Below are positions 43,202 through 52,898 of a DNA stretch of 64,000 nt, piece after piece; positions within the stretch are counted from its first letter, which is position 1, and each line of letters starts with the position of its first letter. The stretch lies in contig NZ_AP025170.1 in the NCBI RefSeq assembly GCF_003402535.2, positions 3,534,001-3,598,000 of the forward strand, written 5' to 3'. A program made the position numbers and the translations under genes. This DNA is from Cupriavidus sp. P-10. Its GTDB lineage: Bacteria; Pseudomonadota; Gammaproteobacteria; Burkholderiales; Burkholderiaceae. Under the pieces are notes generated by a model. The model did no database searches, had not been told where the DNA came from, and was given only the letters and a program-made list of their open reading frames with translations.

Positions 43202-46200
43202 TCAGCCGATCGTCATCAAACTTGCATTGCCGCCCGCGGCCGCGGTGTTGACCGACAGCGAGCGTTCGATCAGCAGGCGGTCGAGCGCCACGCTCGGTTC
43301 GCCCTGGGCCAGGCCCTGCACGCCGATTATCGGCCCGGGGCGCGCAGCCACCTGCTCGCACACCGTGCGCAGCTGGTCGGAGTCGCCGTGGTGCAGCACC
43401 GCATCGATGGCGATGTCCGCGGCAGTCCAGTCGGCCACCATGCGGACGCGCGATTGTACGCCCTTGGGCAGGCGGGCAAACAGCCCTCGCGCAACAGGGT
43501 TTTCCGGCCACACGGCGTGCGCGCCGACGGTCAGCACGGCGCCCAGCTGCAGCGCCAGGTCGGCTTCCTGCGCGGCCAGGCACAGCACGCGTTCGCGCGG
43601 CAAGAGCGTGTAGGTGTTGCGCTCGCCGGTGGGGCCGGCCAGCGTGACCGCCAGGCCCGAAGGCGTCGCCTCGGCAAAGCGCGCGCAGGCGTCCGCCACC
43701 GCGGGCAGCTCGGTGCCGGCCCAGTTGCGGAAGGCTTCGGCGGCGCGCACGGCCTCGTCGTCCGGGCCGACCGTCTCGGCGTGGTTCGTCACGTCGGCCG
43801 CGCGCACGCTGCGTGCCACCGCATCCTGCGGGCACACCGACAGCAGCCGGTGCAGGTACAGCGGGCCGCCCGCCTTGGGGCCGGTGCCCGAGAGCGCCTC
43901 GCCGCCGAACGGCTGCACGCCCACGACCGCGCCGACGATATTGCGGTTCACGTACAGGTTGCCCACATGGGCGCGGCTGACGATAAACGAGATAGTCTCG
44001 TCGATGCGGGTATGGATGCCCAGCGTCAGGCCGTAGTTCGTGCCGTTGATCTGGCTGACCATGGTGTCGAGCGCCGCGCGCGGGAAGCGCACCACGTGCA
44101 GCACCGGGCCGAACACCTCGCGCTTCAGTTCCTCGATGCTGTCCAGCTCGATCAGCGTCGGCGGCACGAAGGTGCCGTTACGGCAGCTGGCGCCCTGCGC
44201 GGCGTTGGGATCGGCCTGGTGGACGCGGCGGCCCTTGGCGCGCATGGCGTCGATATGGCGCGCGATGTTTGCGCGCGCCTCTTCGTCGATCACCGGGCCG
44301 ACGTCGGTCGACAGGCGATCCGGGTTGGCCATGGTCAGTTCCTGCATCGCGCCCTTGAGCATTTCCAGCACGCGGTCGGCCACGTCTTCCTGCAGGCACA
44401 GCACGCGCAGCGCCGAGCAGCGCTGGCCGGCCGAGTCGAAGGCGGAGTTGACCACGTCGCCGACCACCTGCTCGGCCAGCGCCGAGGAGTCGACGATCAT
44501 CGCGTTCTGGCCGCCGGTCTCGGCGATCAGCGGGATCGGGCGGCCGGCGGCGTCGAGGCGGCCGGCGACATTGCGTTGCAGGATGCGTGCGACCTCGGTC
44601 GAGCCGGTGAACATCACGCCCTTGACGCGGGCATCGCCCACCAGCGCGGCACCGACGGTCTCGCCGCGGCCCGGCAGCAGCTGCACCGCGCCGGCCGGCA
44701 CGCCGGCTTCGCGCAGCAGCTTTACTGCGGCGGCGGCGATCAGCGGGGTCTGCTCGGCAGGCTTGGCCAGCACCGGGTTGCCGGCGGCAAGCGCCGCGGC
44801 CACCTGGCCGGTGAAGATCGCCAGCGGGAAGTTCCACGGGCTGATGCAGACTACCGGGCCCAGCGGGCGGTGGGTCTCATTGTCGAAGCCGCGGCGGATC
44901 TCGGCGGCGTAGTAGCGCAGGAAGTCCACCGCCTCGCGCACTTCGGCGATGGCGTTGGAGAAGGTCTTGCCGGCCTCGCGCATGATGATGCCCATCAGCG
45001 ATTGCATCTGGGCTTCCATCAGGTCGGCGGCGCGTTCCAGCGCGGCGGCGCGCACGTCCGGCGGCGTGGCCTGCCAGATCGGCGCGGCATTGACGGCGGC
45101 CTGCAGGGCGGCGTCGACGTCGGCCTGGCTGGCTTCGGTGACCTGGCCGACCACGTCGCGGTGGTCGGCGGGGTTCAGCACCGGCGTGGTGAGTGCGTCG
45201 GCCGCGCGCGGCGAATCGGCGACCGGCGCAGCGCCCAGCATCGGCTCGGCGACATGGCGCTCGCTGGTGCCCGCCAGCAGGGCCGACGACAGCGAAGCCA
45301 GGCGGTGCTCGTTGGCCAGGTCGATGCCGGCCGAATTGGGACGGCTCTTGCCGTACAGCGTGCGCGGCGACGGGATGCGCGGATGCGGCAGGCCCAGCCC
45401 GCCTTCGTCGCGGTGCATGGACTCGACCACGGCTACCGGGTCGGCCACCAGCTCGTCAAGCGAGATGGTCTCGTCGGCAATGCGGTTCACGAACGAGGTG
45501 TTGGCGCCGTTTTCCAGCAGGCGGCGCACCAGGTAGGCCAGCAGCGTTTCATGCGTGCCGACCGGCGCGTAGATGCGGCACGGGCGGTTGAACTTGCCGT
45601 CGGCGGTCGGGCCCACCACCTGGTCGTACAGCGGCTCGCCCATGCCGTGCAGGCACTGGAACTCATACTGGCCGGGGTAGTAGCTGTGGCCGGCGATCTG
45701 GTAGATGGCCGACAGCGTATGCGCGTTGTGCGTCGCGAACTGTGGATAAATCGCGTCCGGCACCGACAGCAGCTTGCGCGCGCACGCCACGTACGACACA
45801 TCGGTGTAGACCTTGCGCGTGTAGACCGGATATCCCTCCAGCCCTTCCACCTGGGCGCGCTTGATCTCGCTGTCCCAGTACGCGCCCTTGACCAGGCGGA
45901 TCATCAGGCGGTGGCGGCTGCGGCGGGCCAGGTCGATCAGGTAGTCGATCACGAACGGGCAGCGCTTCTGGTAGCCCTGCACCACGAAGCCAATGCCGTT
46001 CCAGCCGGCCAGCTCGGGCTCGAAGCACAGGCGTTCGAGCAGGTCGAGCGAGATTTCCAGCCGGTCGGCTTCCTCGGCGTCGATATTGATGCCGATATCG
46101 TACTGGCGCGCCAGCAGCGTCAGCGACTTCAGGCGATCGTACAGCTCGCCGATCACGCGCTCGTGCTGGGCGCGGCTGTAGCGCGGATGCAGCGCCGACA

Positions 46201-47191
46201 GCTTGATCGAGATGCCCGGGCCTTCATAGATGCCGCGGCCGCGCGAGGCCTGGCCGATGGCGTGGATGGCCTGCTCGTACGAAGCCAGGTAGCGCACGGC
46301 ATCGTCCTCGGTCATGGCCGCTTCGCCGAGCATGTCGTAGGAGTAGCGGAAGCCCTGCGCCTCGTACTTGCGCGCGTTGGCGAGCGCCTCGGAGATGGTC
46401 TCGCCGGTGACGAACTGCTCGCCCATCAGGCGCATCGCCATGTCCACGCCCTTGCGGATCAGCGGCTCGCCGCCCTTGCCGATAATGCGCGTGAGTGCCT
46501 TGGTCAGGCCCGATTCAGTATGCGTGGCGACCAGCTTGCCGGTCAGCAGCAGGCCCCAGGTGGCGGCGTTGACGAACAGCGACGGGCTCTGGCCCAGGTG
46601 CGACTGCCAGTTGGCGCCGCTGATCTTGTCGCGGATCAGCGCGTCGCGGGTGGCCTTGTCGGGGATGCGCAGCAACGCCTCGGCCAGGCACATCAGCGCC
46701 ACGCCTTCCTGCGACGACAGCGAGAATTCCTGGATCAGGCCCTGCACCAGGCCTTCACGGCCGGTGCCGACCTTCTGCTCGCGCAGCCGCATGGCCAGCG
46801 TCTTGGCCATCTTGATGGCGGCTTCGGCCTGCTGCTGCGGCAGGCGCGCCTGTTCCAGCAGCACCGGCACGCAATCCGTCTCGGGGCGGCGGTAGGCGGA
46901 GGTGATGGCGGCACGCAGCACCGATTGTGGCTGGATGCTCTGCGCGAATTCCAGGAACGGCTGCGGAGCGCCGTCGGCCGGGACCAGGTCGGAGGCGTCG
47001 GCACCATCGGCGTCGGCCGAACCGGCGGCGCTGGTTTCGTGCGGCAGGTGCCCGCGCTCGACCTGTTCCAGGTAGGTGAAGATGGCCTGCTTGATCAGCC
47101 AGTGCGGCGTGCGGTCGATGGATTGGGCGACACGCTTGAGGCGATCGCGCGAGGCGTCGTCGAGCTTGACGCCGAGAGTGGTGGTGGCCAT
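43202..47191 (-). CDS. putA: Trifunctional proline utilisation protein PutA
   Basis: Oxidises proline to glutamate: FAD-linked proline dehydrogenase plus NAD-linked pyrroline-5-carboxylate dehydrogenase, with an N-terminal DNA-binding domain. 1329 aa, the length of trifunctional PutA. The ribbon-helix-helix is at residues 1-45 (TTTLGVKLDDASRDRLKRVA). The proline dehydrogenase barrel spans about 200-560 (ISIKLSALHPRYS, RLVKGAYWDSEIK). The aldehyde dehydrogenase spans about 600-1130 with ISPWNFPLAIFTGQ, VMFTGSTEVAR and catalytic Cys in SAGQRCSALR. The C-terminal domain follows. GTTGCA motifs upstream fit autorepression. Confidence 0.97.
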   Translation of the reverse strand: MATTTLGVKLDDASRDRLKRVAQSIDRTPHWLIKQAIFTYLEQVERGHLPHETSAAGSADADGADASDLVPADGAPQPFLEFAQSIQPQSVLRAAITSAYRRPETDCVPVLLEQARLPQQQAEAAIKMAKTLAMRLREQKVGTGREGLVQGLIQEFSLSSQEGVALMCLAEALLRIPDKATRDALIRDKISGANWQSHLGQSPSLFVNAATWGLLLTGKLVATHTESGLTKALTRIIGKGGEPLIRKGVDMAMRLMGEQFVTGETISEALANARKYEAQGFRYSYDMLGEAAMTEDDAVRYLASYEQAIHAIGQASRGRGIYEGPGISIKLSALHPRYSRAQHERVIGELYDRLKSLTLLARQYDIGINIDAEEADRLEISLDLLERLCFEPELAGWNGIGFVVQGYQKRCPFVIDYLIDLARRSRHRLMIRLVKGAYWDSEIKRAQVEGLEGYPVYTRKVYTDVSYVACARKLLSVPDAIYPQFATHNAHTLSAIYQIAGHSYYPGQYEFQCLHGMGEPLYDQVVGPTADGKFNRPCRIYAPVGTHETLLAYLVRRLLENGANTSFVNRIADETISLDELVADPVAVVESMHRDEGGLGLPHPRIPSPRTLYGKSRPNSAGIDLANEHRLASLSSALLAGTSERHVAEPMLGAAPVADSPRAADALTTPVLNPADHRDVVGQVTEASQADVDAALQAAVNAAPIWQATPPDVRAAALERAADLMEAQMQSLMGIIMREAGKTFSNAIAEVREAVDFLRYYAAEIRRGFDNETHRPLGPVVCISPWNFPLAIFTGQVAAALAAGNPVLAKPAEQTPLIAAAAVKLLREAGVPAGAVQLLPGRGETVGAALVGDARVKGVMFTGSTEVARILQRNVAGRLDAAGRPIPLIAETGGQNAMIVDSSALAEQVVGDVVNSAFDSAGQRCSALRVLCLQEDVADRVLEMLKGAMQELTMANPDRLSTDVGPVIDEEARANIARHIDAMRAKGRRVHQADPNAAQGASCRNGTFVPPTLIELDSIEELKREVFGPVLHVVRFPRAALDTMVSQINGTNYGLTLGIHTRIDETISFIVSRAHVGNLYVNRNIVGAVVGVQPFGGEALSGTGPKAGGPLYLHRLLSVCPQDAVARSVRAADVTNHAETVGPDDEAVRAAEAFRNWAGTELPAVADACARFAEATPSGLAVTLAGPTGERNTYTLLPRERVLCLAAQEADLALQLGAVLTVGAHAVWPENPVARGLFARLPKGVQSRVRMVADWTAADIAIDAVLHHGDSDQLRTVCEQVAARPGPIIGVQGLAQGEPSVALDRLLIERSLSVNTAAAGGNASLMTIG

Positions 47192-47317
47192 GCGGGCAGT
47201 TCTCCGAAAAACTGGGGGGCGCCGCCGGTGCTACCGCGCCCATGCCACGCAGGCCAGGACGCACGACCGGCCGCAGCCTGTGAGCTGGCGCGATCTTACT
47301 CCCGAAAAACCAAAAGG

Positions 47318-47363
47318 TGCAACCTAGTGCAACCCTAGAGTTAACCCTGACAAGCGGGTTGCA
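47318..47363. promoter_or_regulatory. Cluster of three GTTGCA PutA-type operator motifs
   Basis: TGCAAC at 47318-47323 and 47328-47333 (10 bp apart, same face of the helix) and GTTGCA at 47358-47363 in the other orientation. The E. coli PutA ribbon-helix-helix recognises GTTGCA. The cluster lies 127-172 bases upstream of putA and just past the end of priA. Confidence 0.75.
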
Positions 47364-47387
47364 CCTATACTTCCGCCGGCGGTTGGC

Positions 47388-49715
47388 TCAGATCCGGAGC
47401 GGATCGATTTCCAGCTGCCAGCGCACCCCCTTCGCCTCCGTTCCTACCTCTGCGAAAGTCTGTACCCACTCGGCCACGAACCGTTGCAGCGCCGGCCTTG
47501 ACGTCGCCTCGACCAGCATCTGGGCACGTTCACGGTTGGCGATGCGCACCATCGACATCGGCACCGGATCGTGCAGTTGCACCTCGGCCGCCAGCTGACA
47601 CGTTTCCGCATGCCGCCGCGCCACCTGCAGGAACTGCAGCGCCCTGTCCAGCTCGCCATGTTCGGTCGTGACCAGCACCTGGAAGCAGAACGGGGGCAAC
47701 CCGGCCTGGCGCCGCTCGCGCAACTGGCTGGCAGCGAATCCATCATAGTCATGGCGCGTGAGCGCCTGCAATGCCGGCGTGTCCGGGTAGCGAGTCTGGA
47801 TCAGCACCTCGCCCGGCAGCCCGGCGCGGCCAGCGCGCCCCGCCACCTGCATCAGCGATGCGAACAGGTGCTCGGCAGCGCGGAAATCGTGGCTGAACAT
47901 GGCTGCGTCCGGGTGCACGATCCCCACCAGCGTCACGCGCTGAAAGTCATGGCCCTTGGCGACCATCTGGGTGCCCACCAGGATGTCGACTTCGCCGGCG
48001 TGGACTTCGTCGAACATCGCCTGCGCGCTGCCCTTGCGCCGGGTGGAATCCGCGTCGATGCGGGCGATGCGGGCCTGGGGAAAACGCGACGCCAGCGCCT
48101 CCTCGATGCGCTGGGTGCCGCGGCCAAGCGGCGCGATATCGACATTGCCGCAATCCGGGCAGTGGTGCGGCACGGGCGACTCCAGGCCGCAGTGGTGGCA
48201 GCGCAGGCGGCGCTCCGGCCGGTGCAGCACCAGGTACGCCGAGCAGCGCGGGCAGCCGGACAGCCAGCCGCAGCTGTCGCAGGCGATCACCGGCGCATAG
48301 CCGCGGCGGTTCAGGAACAGCAGGCTCTGCTCGCCGCGCGCCAGCCGGGCGTCGATGGCTTCCAGCAGCGGCACCGACAGCCCCTCGAACAACGCGCGCT
48401 GGCGTTGCCGCTCATGGTTCAGATCGACCAGCCGGACCACCGGCAGCGCAGCATCGGCCTGGGCGCGCTCGCGCAACACCAGCTTGCGGTAAGTGCCCTG
48501 CCCTGCCCGCCACCACGTTTCCATCGAGGGCGTGGCCGAACCGAGCACAATCGCAATGCCGCGCTGCTTGGCGCGCCATACCGCCAGGTCCCGCGCCGAG
48601 TAGCGCAGCCCTTCCTGCTGCTTGTAGGAGGTATCGTGCTCCTCGTCGACCACGATCAATGACAGTGCCGGCAGCGACGCCATCACCGCCATGCGCGTAC
48701 CCAGCACGATGCGGGCCTCGCCGCGGTGCGCGGCCAGCCACTGCAGGCTGCGCTCCTGGTCGGCCAGGCCGCTGTGCAGCACGGCCAGCGGCAGGTGCGG
48801 GAAACGCGCGGCAATGCGCGCCTGCAACTGCGGGGTCAGGTTGATTTCGGGCACGAGCATCAGCACCTGGGCGTGCGGGTCGCGTTCCAGCACGGCCTGC
48901 ATCGCATGCAGGTAGACCTCGGTCTTGCCGCTGCCGGTAACCCCGTGCAGCAGGAACGGGGCAAAACCCTGCGCGTCAGTGATGGCCTGCACCGCGGCGC
49001 GCTGCTCGTTGTGCAAGGCGGGGGCCGCGGACGGCGGCTGCGCCGGAGCGGTCGGCAGCAGCGGCCGGGCGGTACGATCGGCTTCGACCCAGCCGGCTGC
49101 CTGCCATTCGGCCAGCCGCGCCGGCGCTGCCGCGCACAGCGCGCGCGCCTCGGCCAATGCCAGTGGCGTGCCGGTAGCAGCACGTTCGGCGAGCCCCTGC
49201 GCCAGCGCCCGCACGCTGCGGGCCCGCGGCGGGACGGCGGCCAGCAGGTTATCCACATGCTCAGGCAACAGGCGGTATTCGTCGGTACGGGCACGCTGCG
49301 CCAGGCCCGGCCAGCCGTCGGGCTCGCGCAACGCCGGGGGTAGCGCCGGCAGCATGACTTCGCCGAGGCGGCGCTGGTAGTAGCGTGCGGCAAAGGCGGC
49401 CAGTGCGATCCAGTCGGGCGGCAGCGGCGGCATCCAGTCCAGGCGCTGGGCCACCGCGCGCAGTCGGTCGGTGGGCACATCGGAGGCGGCGGCGCGCTCC
49501 ACTGCCACGCCGACCAGGCTGCGGCGGCCAAACGGCACCACGACCAGGTCACCGGGCGCGACGTCGGGTGTGGCCAGGTAATCGAAGCAATCGTCGGCGG
49601 GCGTGTCCAGGGCGACGCGGACGATCGGAAGTCCGTTGGCATCGCCGGCCGAGGCATCGCCGGCCGTTACGGCGGATAAGGCGGATATGGCGAGTGCGCC
49701 GCTATCGTCCGCCAT
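47388..49715 (-). CDS. priA: Primosomal helicase PriA
   Basis: Restarts collapsed replication forks. 775 aa. Helicase Walker A is LLHGVTGSGKTEVYLHAM (about residues 255-272); DEEHDTSYKQQEGLRYSARD is the DEAH-type motif II. The zinc-binding insert has eight Cys (CDSCGWLSGCPRCSAY, CHHCG, CPDCGN), and the C-terminal helicase lobe has VGTQMVAKGHDF and QVAGRAGRAG. The ATG at 49715 has AGGAAC 8 bases upstream. It lies upstream of putA on the same strand. Confidence 0.96.
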   Translation of the reverse strand: MADDSGALAISALSAVTAGDASAGDANGLPIVRVALDTPADDCFDYLATPDVAPGDLVVVPFGRRSLVGVAVERAAASDVPTDRLRAVAQRLDWMPPLPPDWIALAAFAARYYQRRLGEVMLPALPPALREPDGWPGLAQRARTDEYRLLPEHVDNLLAAVPPRARSVRALAQGLAERAATGTPLALAEARALCAAAPARLAEWQAAGWVEADRTARPLLPTAPAQPPSAAPALHNEQRAAVQAITDAQGFAPFLLHGVTGSGKTEVYLHAMQAVLERDPHAQVLMLVPEINLTPQLQARIAARFPHLPLAVLHSGLADQERSLQWLAAHRGEARIVLGTRMAVMASLPALSLIVVDEEHDTSYKQQEGLRYSARDLAVWRAKQRGIAIVLGSATPSMETWWRAGQGTYRKLVLRERAQADAALPVVRLVDLNHERQRQRALFEGLSVPLLEAIDARLARGEQSLLFLNRRGYAPVIACDSCGWLSGCPRCSAYLVLHRPERRLRCHHCGLESPVPHHCPDCGNVDIAPLGRGTQRIEEALASRFPQARIARIDADSTRRKGSAQAMFDEVHAGEVDILVGTQMVAKGHDFQRVTLVGIVHPDAAMFSHDFRAAEHLFASLMQVAGRAGRAGLPGEVLIQTRYPDTPALQALTRHDYDGFAASQLRERRQAGLPPFCFQVLVTTEHGELDRALQFLQVARRHAETCQLAAEVQLHDPVPMSMVRIANRERAQMLVEATSRPALQRFVAEWVQTFAEVGTEAKGVRWQLEIDPLRI

Positions 49716-50237
49716 CGCGCCGTTCCTGGTGCACGCCCCCTGCGCCGACTCTGTGCATCGGGCAACGTGAAAACAAATGGGAGCGGTTTTGTGTGCGGCG
49801 CAACATCAACTTAAAGTAAAACTTCAAATGTGGCCCTAAGTCGATGATAGATGACTGGTTTTCCACTAATTCCAACGCCCCTGTGGATAACTTTGTTGAA
49901 AAGTCGCGCCGGAGGGCCCGGAAGGCCCGCGAATCAAGGGATCCACTGGCATCGGTCCATGCTTTGCAAATCTTCCAAAGCCTTAATAATCAAGACCTTG
50001 CAAACGTCCCCCAGATAGGTTAGGGACTAACCCGCTCTTGCACTGCGGCAAACCTATCGGTGTGCATAAGTCAAGCCCCGACAATCAACTCTGGGCACCT
50101 TTTTGGCGAATGGCGGCGAAAAAGTTAACTTGACAGGTGTAACGGCGCGGCTCCCGCAGCACCGGGTACGCGCCGGCGCGTTTCGCTGCAGCGCGAGGCG
50201 CCGCCGGCATCGTCTGCGACGGCGCATACCGCCCAGG
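49716..50237. other. 520-bp AT-richer non-coding region between priA and hemE
   Basis: No gene is supported. The region is notably lower in GC than its neighbours. It holds a perfect DnaA-box-like TGTGGATAA at 49882-49890, a GGGCCC-containing hairpin near 49913-49931, overlapping inverted repeats at 50014-50058, and T-rich sequence past the hemE stop (near 50096-50125). The promoter of priA must lie here, far from its start, or priA has a long leader. Confidence 0.5.
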
Positions 50238-51329
50238 TCACTTCTGCGCGCTGCGCAGCTTGCGGCTGTAGGCGTGCACTTCGTCGACCAGCACGGTGAC
50301 ATGCTCGGGCGGCGTGAACTGCGAGATGCCATGGCCAAGGTTGAACACATGGCCGTCGCTGCCGCCAGCCGCCGCGTAGCTGTCCAGCACGCCGCGCACC
50401 TGCTCGCGGATCGCGGCCTCGGGCGCGAACAGCACCGTGGGGTCGATATTGCCCTGCAGGGCCACGCGTCCGCCGGTACGGCGGCGCGCCTCGGCCAGGT
50501 TGACGGTCCAGTCCAGCCCGATCGCATCGGCCCCGGTATCGGCCAGCGCCTCGAGCCACAGCCCGCCGCCCTTGGTGAAAACGATCGCCGGCACCTGCTG
50601 GCCGGCGTGCTCGCGCTTCAGTCCGGCCAGCACGCGGCGCATATAGGCCAGCGAGAACGTCTGGTACATGCCGTCGGCGAGCGCACCGCCCCAGGTATCG
50701 AAGATCATCACCGCCTGCGCGCCCGCCTCGATCTGGGCGTTCAGGTACGCCGACACGGCTTCGGCGTTGATCTCCAGGATGCGGTGCATCAGGTCCGGGC
50801 GGCCGTACATCATCGCCTTGACCGTACGGAAGTCGTCCGAGCCGCCACCTTCGACCATGTAGCACGCCAGCGTCCACGGGCTGCCCGAAAAACCGATCAG
50901 CGGCACGCGCTGGCGGCCGTCCTGCACCAGCGCCCGGCGGATCTCGCTGACGGCGTCGAACACGTACTGCAGCGAGGACATGTCTGGCACGGCCAGCTTC
51001 TGCACGTCAGCTTCCGTGCGCAGCGGATGCGCGAAGCGCGGGCCTTCGCCCTGTGCGAACGACAGGCCCAGGCCCATCGCGTCGGGCACGGTCAGGATGT
51101 CGGAGAACAGGATGGCCGCGTCCAGCGGATAGCGGTCCAGCGGCTGCAGGGTCACCTCAGTGGCGTAGGCCGGGTTCTTGGCCAGGCCCAGGAAGCTGCC
51201 GGCGCGCGCGCGCGTGGCGTTGTACTCGGGCAGGTAGCGGCCAGCCTGGCGCATCAGCCACAGCGGCGTGTATTCGGTGGGCTGGCGGCGCAGCGCGCGC
51301 AGGAAGGTATCGTTCTGCAGTGCGGTCAT
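50238..51329 (-). CDS. hemE: Uroporphyrinogen decarboxylase
   Basis: Decarboxylates uroporphyrinogen III to coproporphyrinogen III in haem synthesis. 363 aa from the ATG at 51329; the ATG two codons upstream abuts the GAGG ribosome site, whereas this one has it at 6 bases. Motifs are [27 protein letters not shown] with the catalytic Asp, [19 protein letters not shown] and the C-terminal [15 protein letters not shown]. It complements hemN elsewhere in the window. Confidence 0.96.
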   Translation of the reverse strand: MTALQNDTFLRALRRQPTEYTPLWLMRQAGRYLPEYNATRARAGSFLGLAKNPAYATEVTLQPLDRYPLDAAILFSDILTVPDAMGLGLSFAQGEGPRFAHPLRTEADVQKLAVPDMSSLQYVFDAVSEIRRALVQDGRQRVPLIGFSGSPWTLACYMVEGGGSDDFRTVKAMMYGRPDLMHRILEINAEAVSAYLNAQIEAGAQAVMIFDTWGGALADGMYQTFSLAYMRRVLAGLKREHAGQQVPAIVFTKGGGLWLEALADTGADAIGLDWTVNLAEARRRTGGRVALQGNIDPTVLFAPEAAIREQVRGVLDSYAAAGGSDGHVFNLGHGISQFTPPEHVTVLVDEVHAYSRKLRSAQK

Positions 51330-51390
51330 GGTCATCCTCGTAAGACCGCCATTCTAAGGGATGGGCGCCGCGCGCCGGCGTTTTGACGCG

Positions 51391-51450
51391 CGCTCGGGCG
51401 TTCGCCTGGGTGTTCGCTTCGGCGTGCGCTTGTGTGTGCGCTCAGGCGTC
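51391..51450 (-). repeat. 12-bp degenerate tandem array upstream of hemE
   Basis: Five units begin with CGC at 51391, 51403, 51415, 51427 and 51439 (consensus CGCTCGGGCGTT). It starts inside the last codons of the neighbouring hydrolase gene and runs into the hemE leader, 62-121 bases before the hemE start. Confidence 0.8.
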
Positions 51451-52392
51451 GTCGAGCAGGTCGCGAAAGGCACCGGCGGCACGCCGCATCCACTCGCGCG
51501 CGCGCTCGGCTTCAGGCTGTAGCCGGGCAAAGCCGTGGGTCATGCCGCTTGCCTCGATGGTGATTACCGGGGCGTCGTGGCGGACCAGGAAGTCGGCGTA
51601 GGCCAGGCCGTCGTCTCGCAGCACGTCGTGGGCCGCGACCAGGATCACCGTCGCGGGCGGCCGTACTGGCGGCGCCGCCATCAGGTGGACGCGCGGGTCG
51701 GCATGCGCCGCACCTTGCGCGAGGGCGTCGGCGCCGATGAACTGGGTCCAGAACCAGGCCATTTCGTCGCGCGTCAGGCCGGGGCCGTCGGCAAAGGCGC
51801 GGTAGCTTTCCGTCGCCAGTACCGGCGCGGTGACCGGGTAGATCAGCAGTTGGGCATCGACCCGCACCGCGTTGCCGCCGTTGAGCTGCTGTGCAGCCTG
51901 CGCCGCCAGGTGGCCGCCCGCGCTGTCACCGGCCAGCGCGAGGAAACCCGGTGCCAGGCCCAGCGCCTGGCGCTGGCCTGCCAGCCACGCCGCCGCTTCC
52001 ACGGCATCTTCGCAAGGCGCCGGGAACGGATGCTCGGGCGCCAGCCGGTAGTCGACGCTGGCCACCGCGCAGCCGGTATCCGCGGCGAGCAACGCCGCTA
52101 CGGTGTGATGGGTCTGCGACGAGCCGATGACCCAGCCGCCGCCATGGAAGTACACGATCAGCCGCGGCGGGACTTCGCCCTGCGGCCGGAACAGCCGCGC
52201 ACCAAGTGTGCGTCCTGCCAGCGGGATCGCCAGGTCATGCACGGCGATGCTTTCCGGGTCCGGCAGCAGAGAAGTTGCCGCGATCTCGGCAAAGCGTGCC
52301 CGGTGGGCGGTGACATCGGCGGGCGCCGGCACGCCGGCATAGCGCTCGGCCAGGCGGCGGTAATAGGCATGCAGTTCGGGATCGATGGCCAT
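51442..52392 (-). CDS. Alpha/beta hydrolase of the hormone-sensitive lipase family
   Basis: 316 aa from the ATG at 52392; a TTG three codons upstream is not needed. HSL-family signature VYFHGGGWVIGS forms the oxyanion hole, GDSAGGHLA the nucleophile elbow, HDVLRDDG the acid and GMTHGF the catalytic His. It probably hydrolyses short-chain esters; the physiological substrate is unknown. No good ribosome site is seen. Its 3' end overlaps the 12-bp tandem array. Confidence 0.9.
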   Translation of the reverse strand: MAIDPELHAYYRRLAERYAGVPAPADVTAHRARFAEIAATSLLPDPESIAVHDLAIPLAGRTLGARLFRPQGEVPPRLIVYFHGGGWVIGSSQTHHTVAALLAADTGCAVASVDYRLAPEHPFPAPCEDAVEAAAWLAGQRQALGLAPGFLALAGDSAGGHLAAQAAQQLNGGNAVRVDAQLLIYPVTAPVLATESYRAFADGPGLTRDEMAWFWTQFIGADALAQGAAHADPRVHLMAAPPVRPPATVILVAAHDVLRDDGLAYADFLVRHDAPVITIEASGMTHGFARLQPEAERAREWMRRAAGAFRDLLDDA

Positions 52393-52442
52393 GGTCGGCA
52401 AGGGGGCTTGTAAAAACGAAAACGGGCCAGCGCTGGCGCGGC

Positions 52443-52883
52443 TCAGCGTGGCGCCAGTGCGCGCGTCAGCTCGATCTTGCTGCAGCAGTCCTGGACCGCC
52501 AGCAGTCCGGCGGCGGCGGCGCGGCGCACGGCTTCGTCATTGACGATGCCAAGCTGCAGCCAGACCCCGCGCGCGCCGATGGCGATGGCGTCGTCGACCA
52601 CACCTGGCGTGTCCTCGGCACGACGGAAGATGTCGACCCATTCGATGCGTGCTCCGCTGGCGGCCATTGCCTCGGCAGCTTGCTGCAGGCTGGCGTGGCA
52701 GGTCTCGCCAAGGATGCGCTCCCCGGCGTGGCGGGGATTCACTGGCACGATACGGAAACCATGGCCTTGCAGGAATTCCGCCACTTCATGGCTGGCTCGC
52801 TCGGGGCGGTCGGACAGGCCGACCACCGCCACGGTCTTCATCGCCAGCATGGCTTGTATCGCGGGCTGCATCTCTGGGTGCAT
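52443..52883 (-). CDS. CoA-binding domain protein (YccU-like)
   Basis: 146 aa from the ATG at 52883, which has GGAGG 6 bases upstream. The whole protein is a Rossmann-like CoA-binding domain related to succinyl-CoA synthetase alpha: VAVVGLSDRPERASHEVAEFLQ, RIVPVNPR, VDIFRR, ARGVWLQLGIVNDEAV and a final VQDCCSKIE. Members bind CoA or nucleotide but have no established reaction. The preceding 11-bp phased array is unusual. Confidence 0.88.
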   Translation of the reverse strand: MHPEMQPAIQAMLAMKTVAVVGLSDRPERASHEVAEFLQGHGFRIVPVNPRHAGERILGETCHASLQQAAEAMAASGARIEWVDIFRRAEDTPGVVDDAIAIGARGVWLQLGIVNDEAVRRAAAAGLLAVQDCCSKIELTRALAPR

Positions 52884-52898
52884 TACGCCTCCGGCTGT

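Noticed and set aside
42923..47338. Very long plus-strand open frame (about 1470 codons) opposite putA
   Set aside because: It mirrors putA on the other strand. Its product is Ala/Arg/His/Gln-rich low-complexity sequence without any domain, the usual effect of GC-rich third positions.
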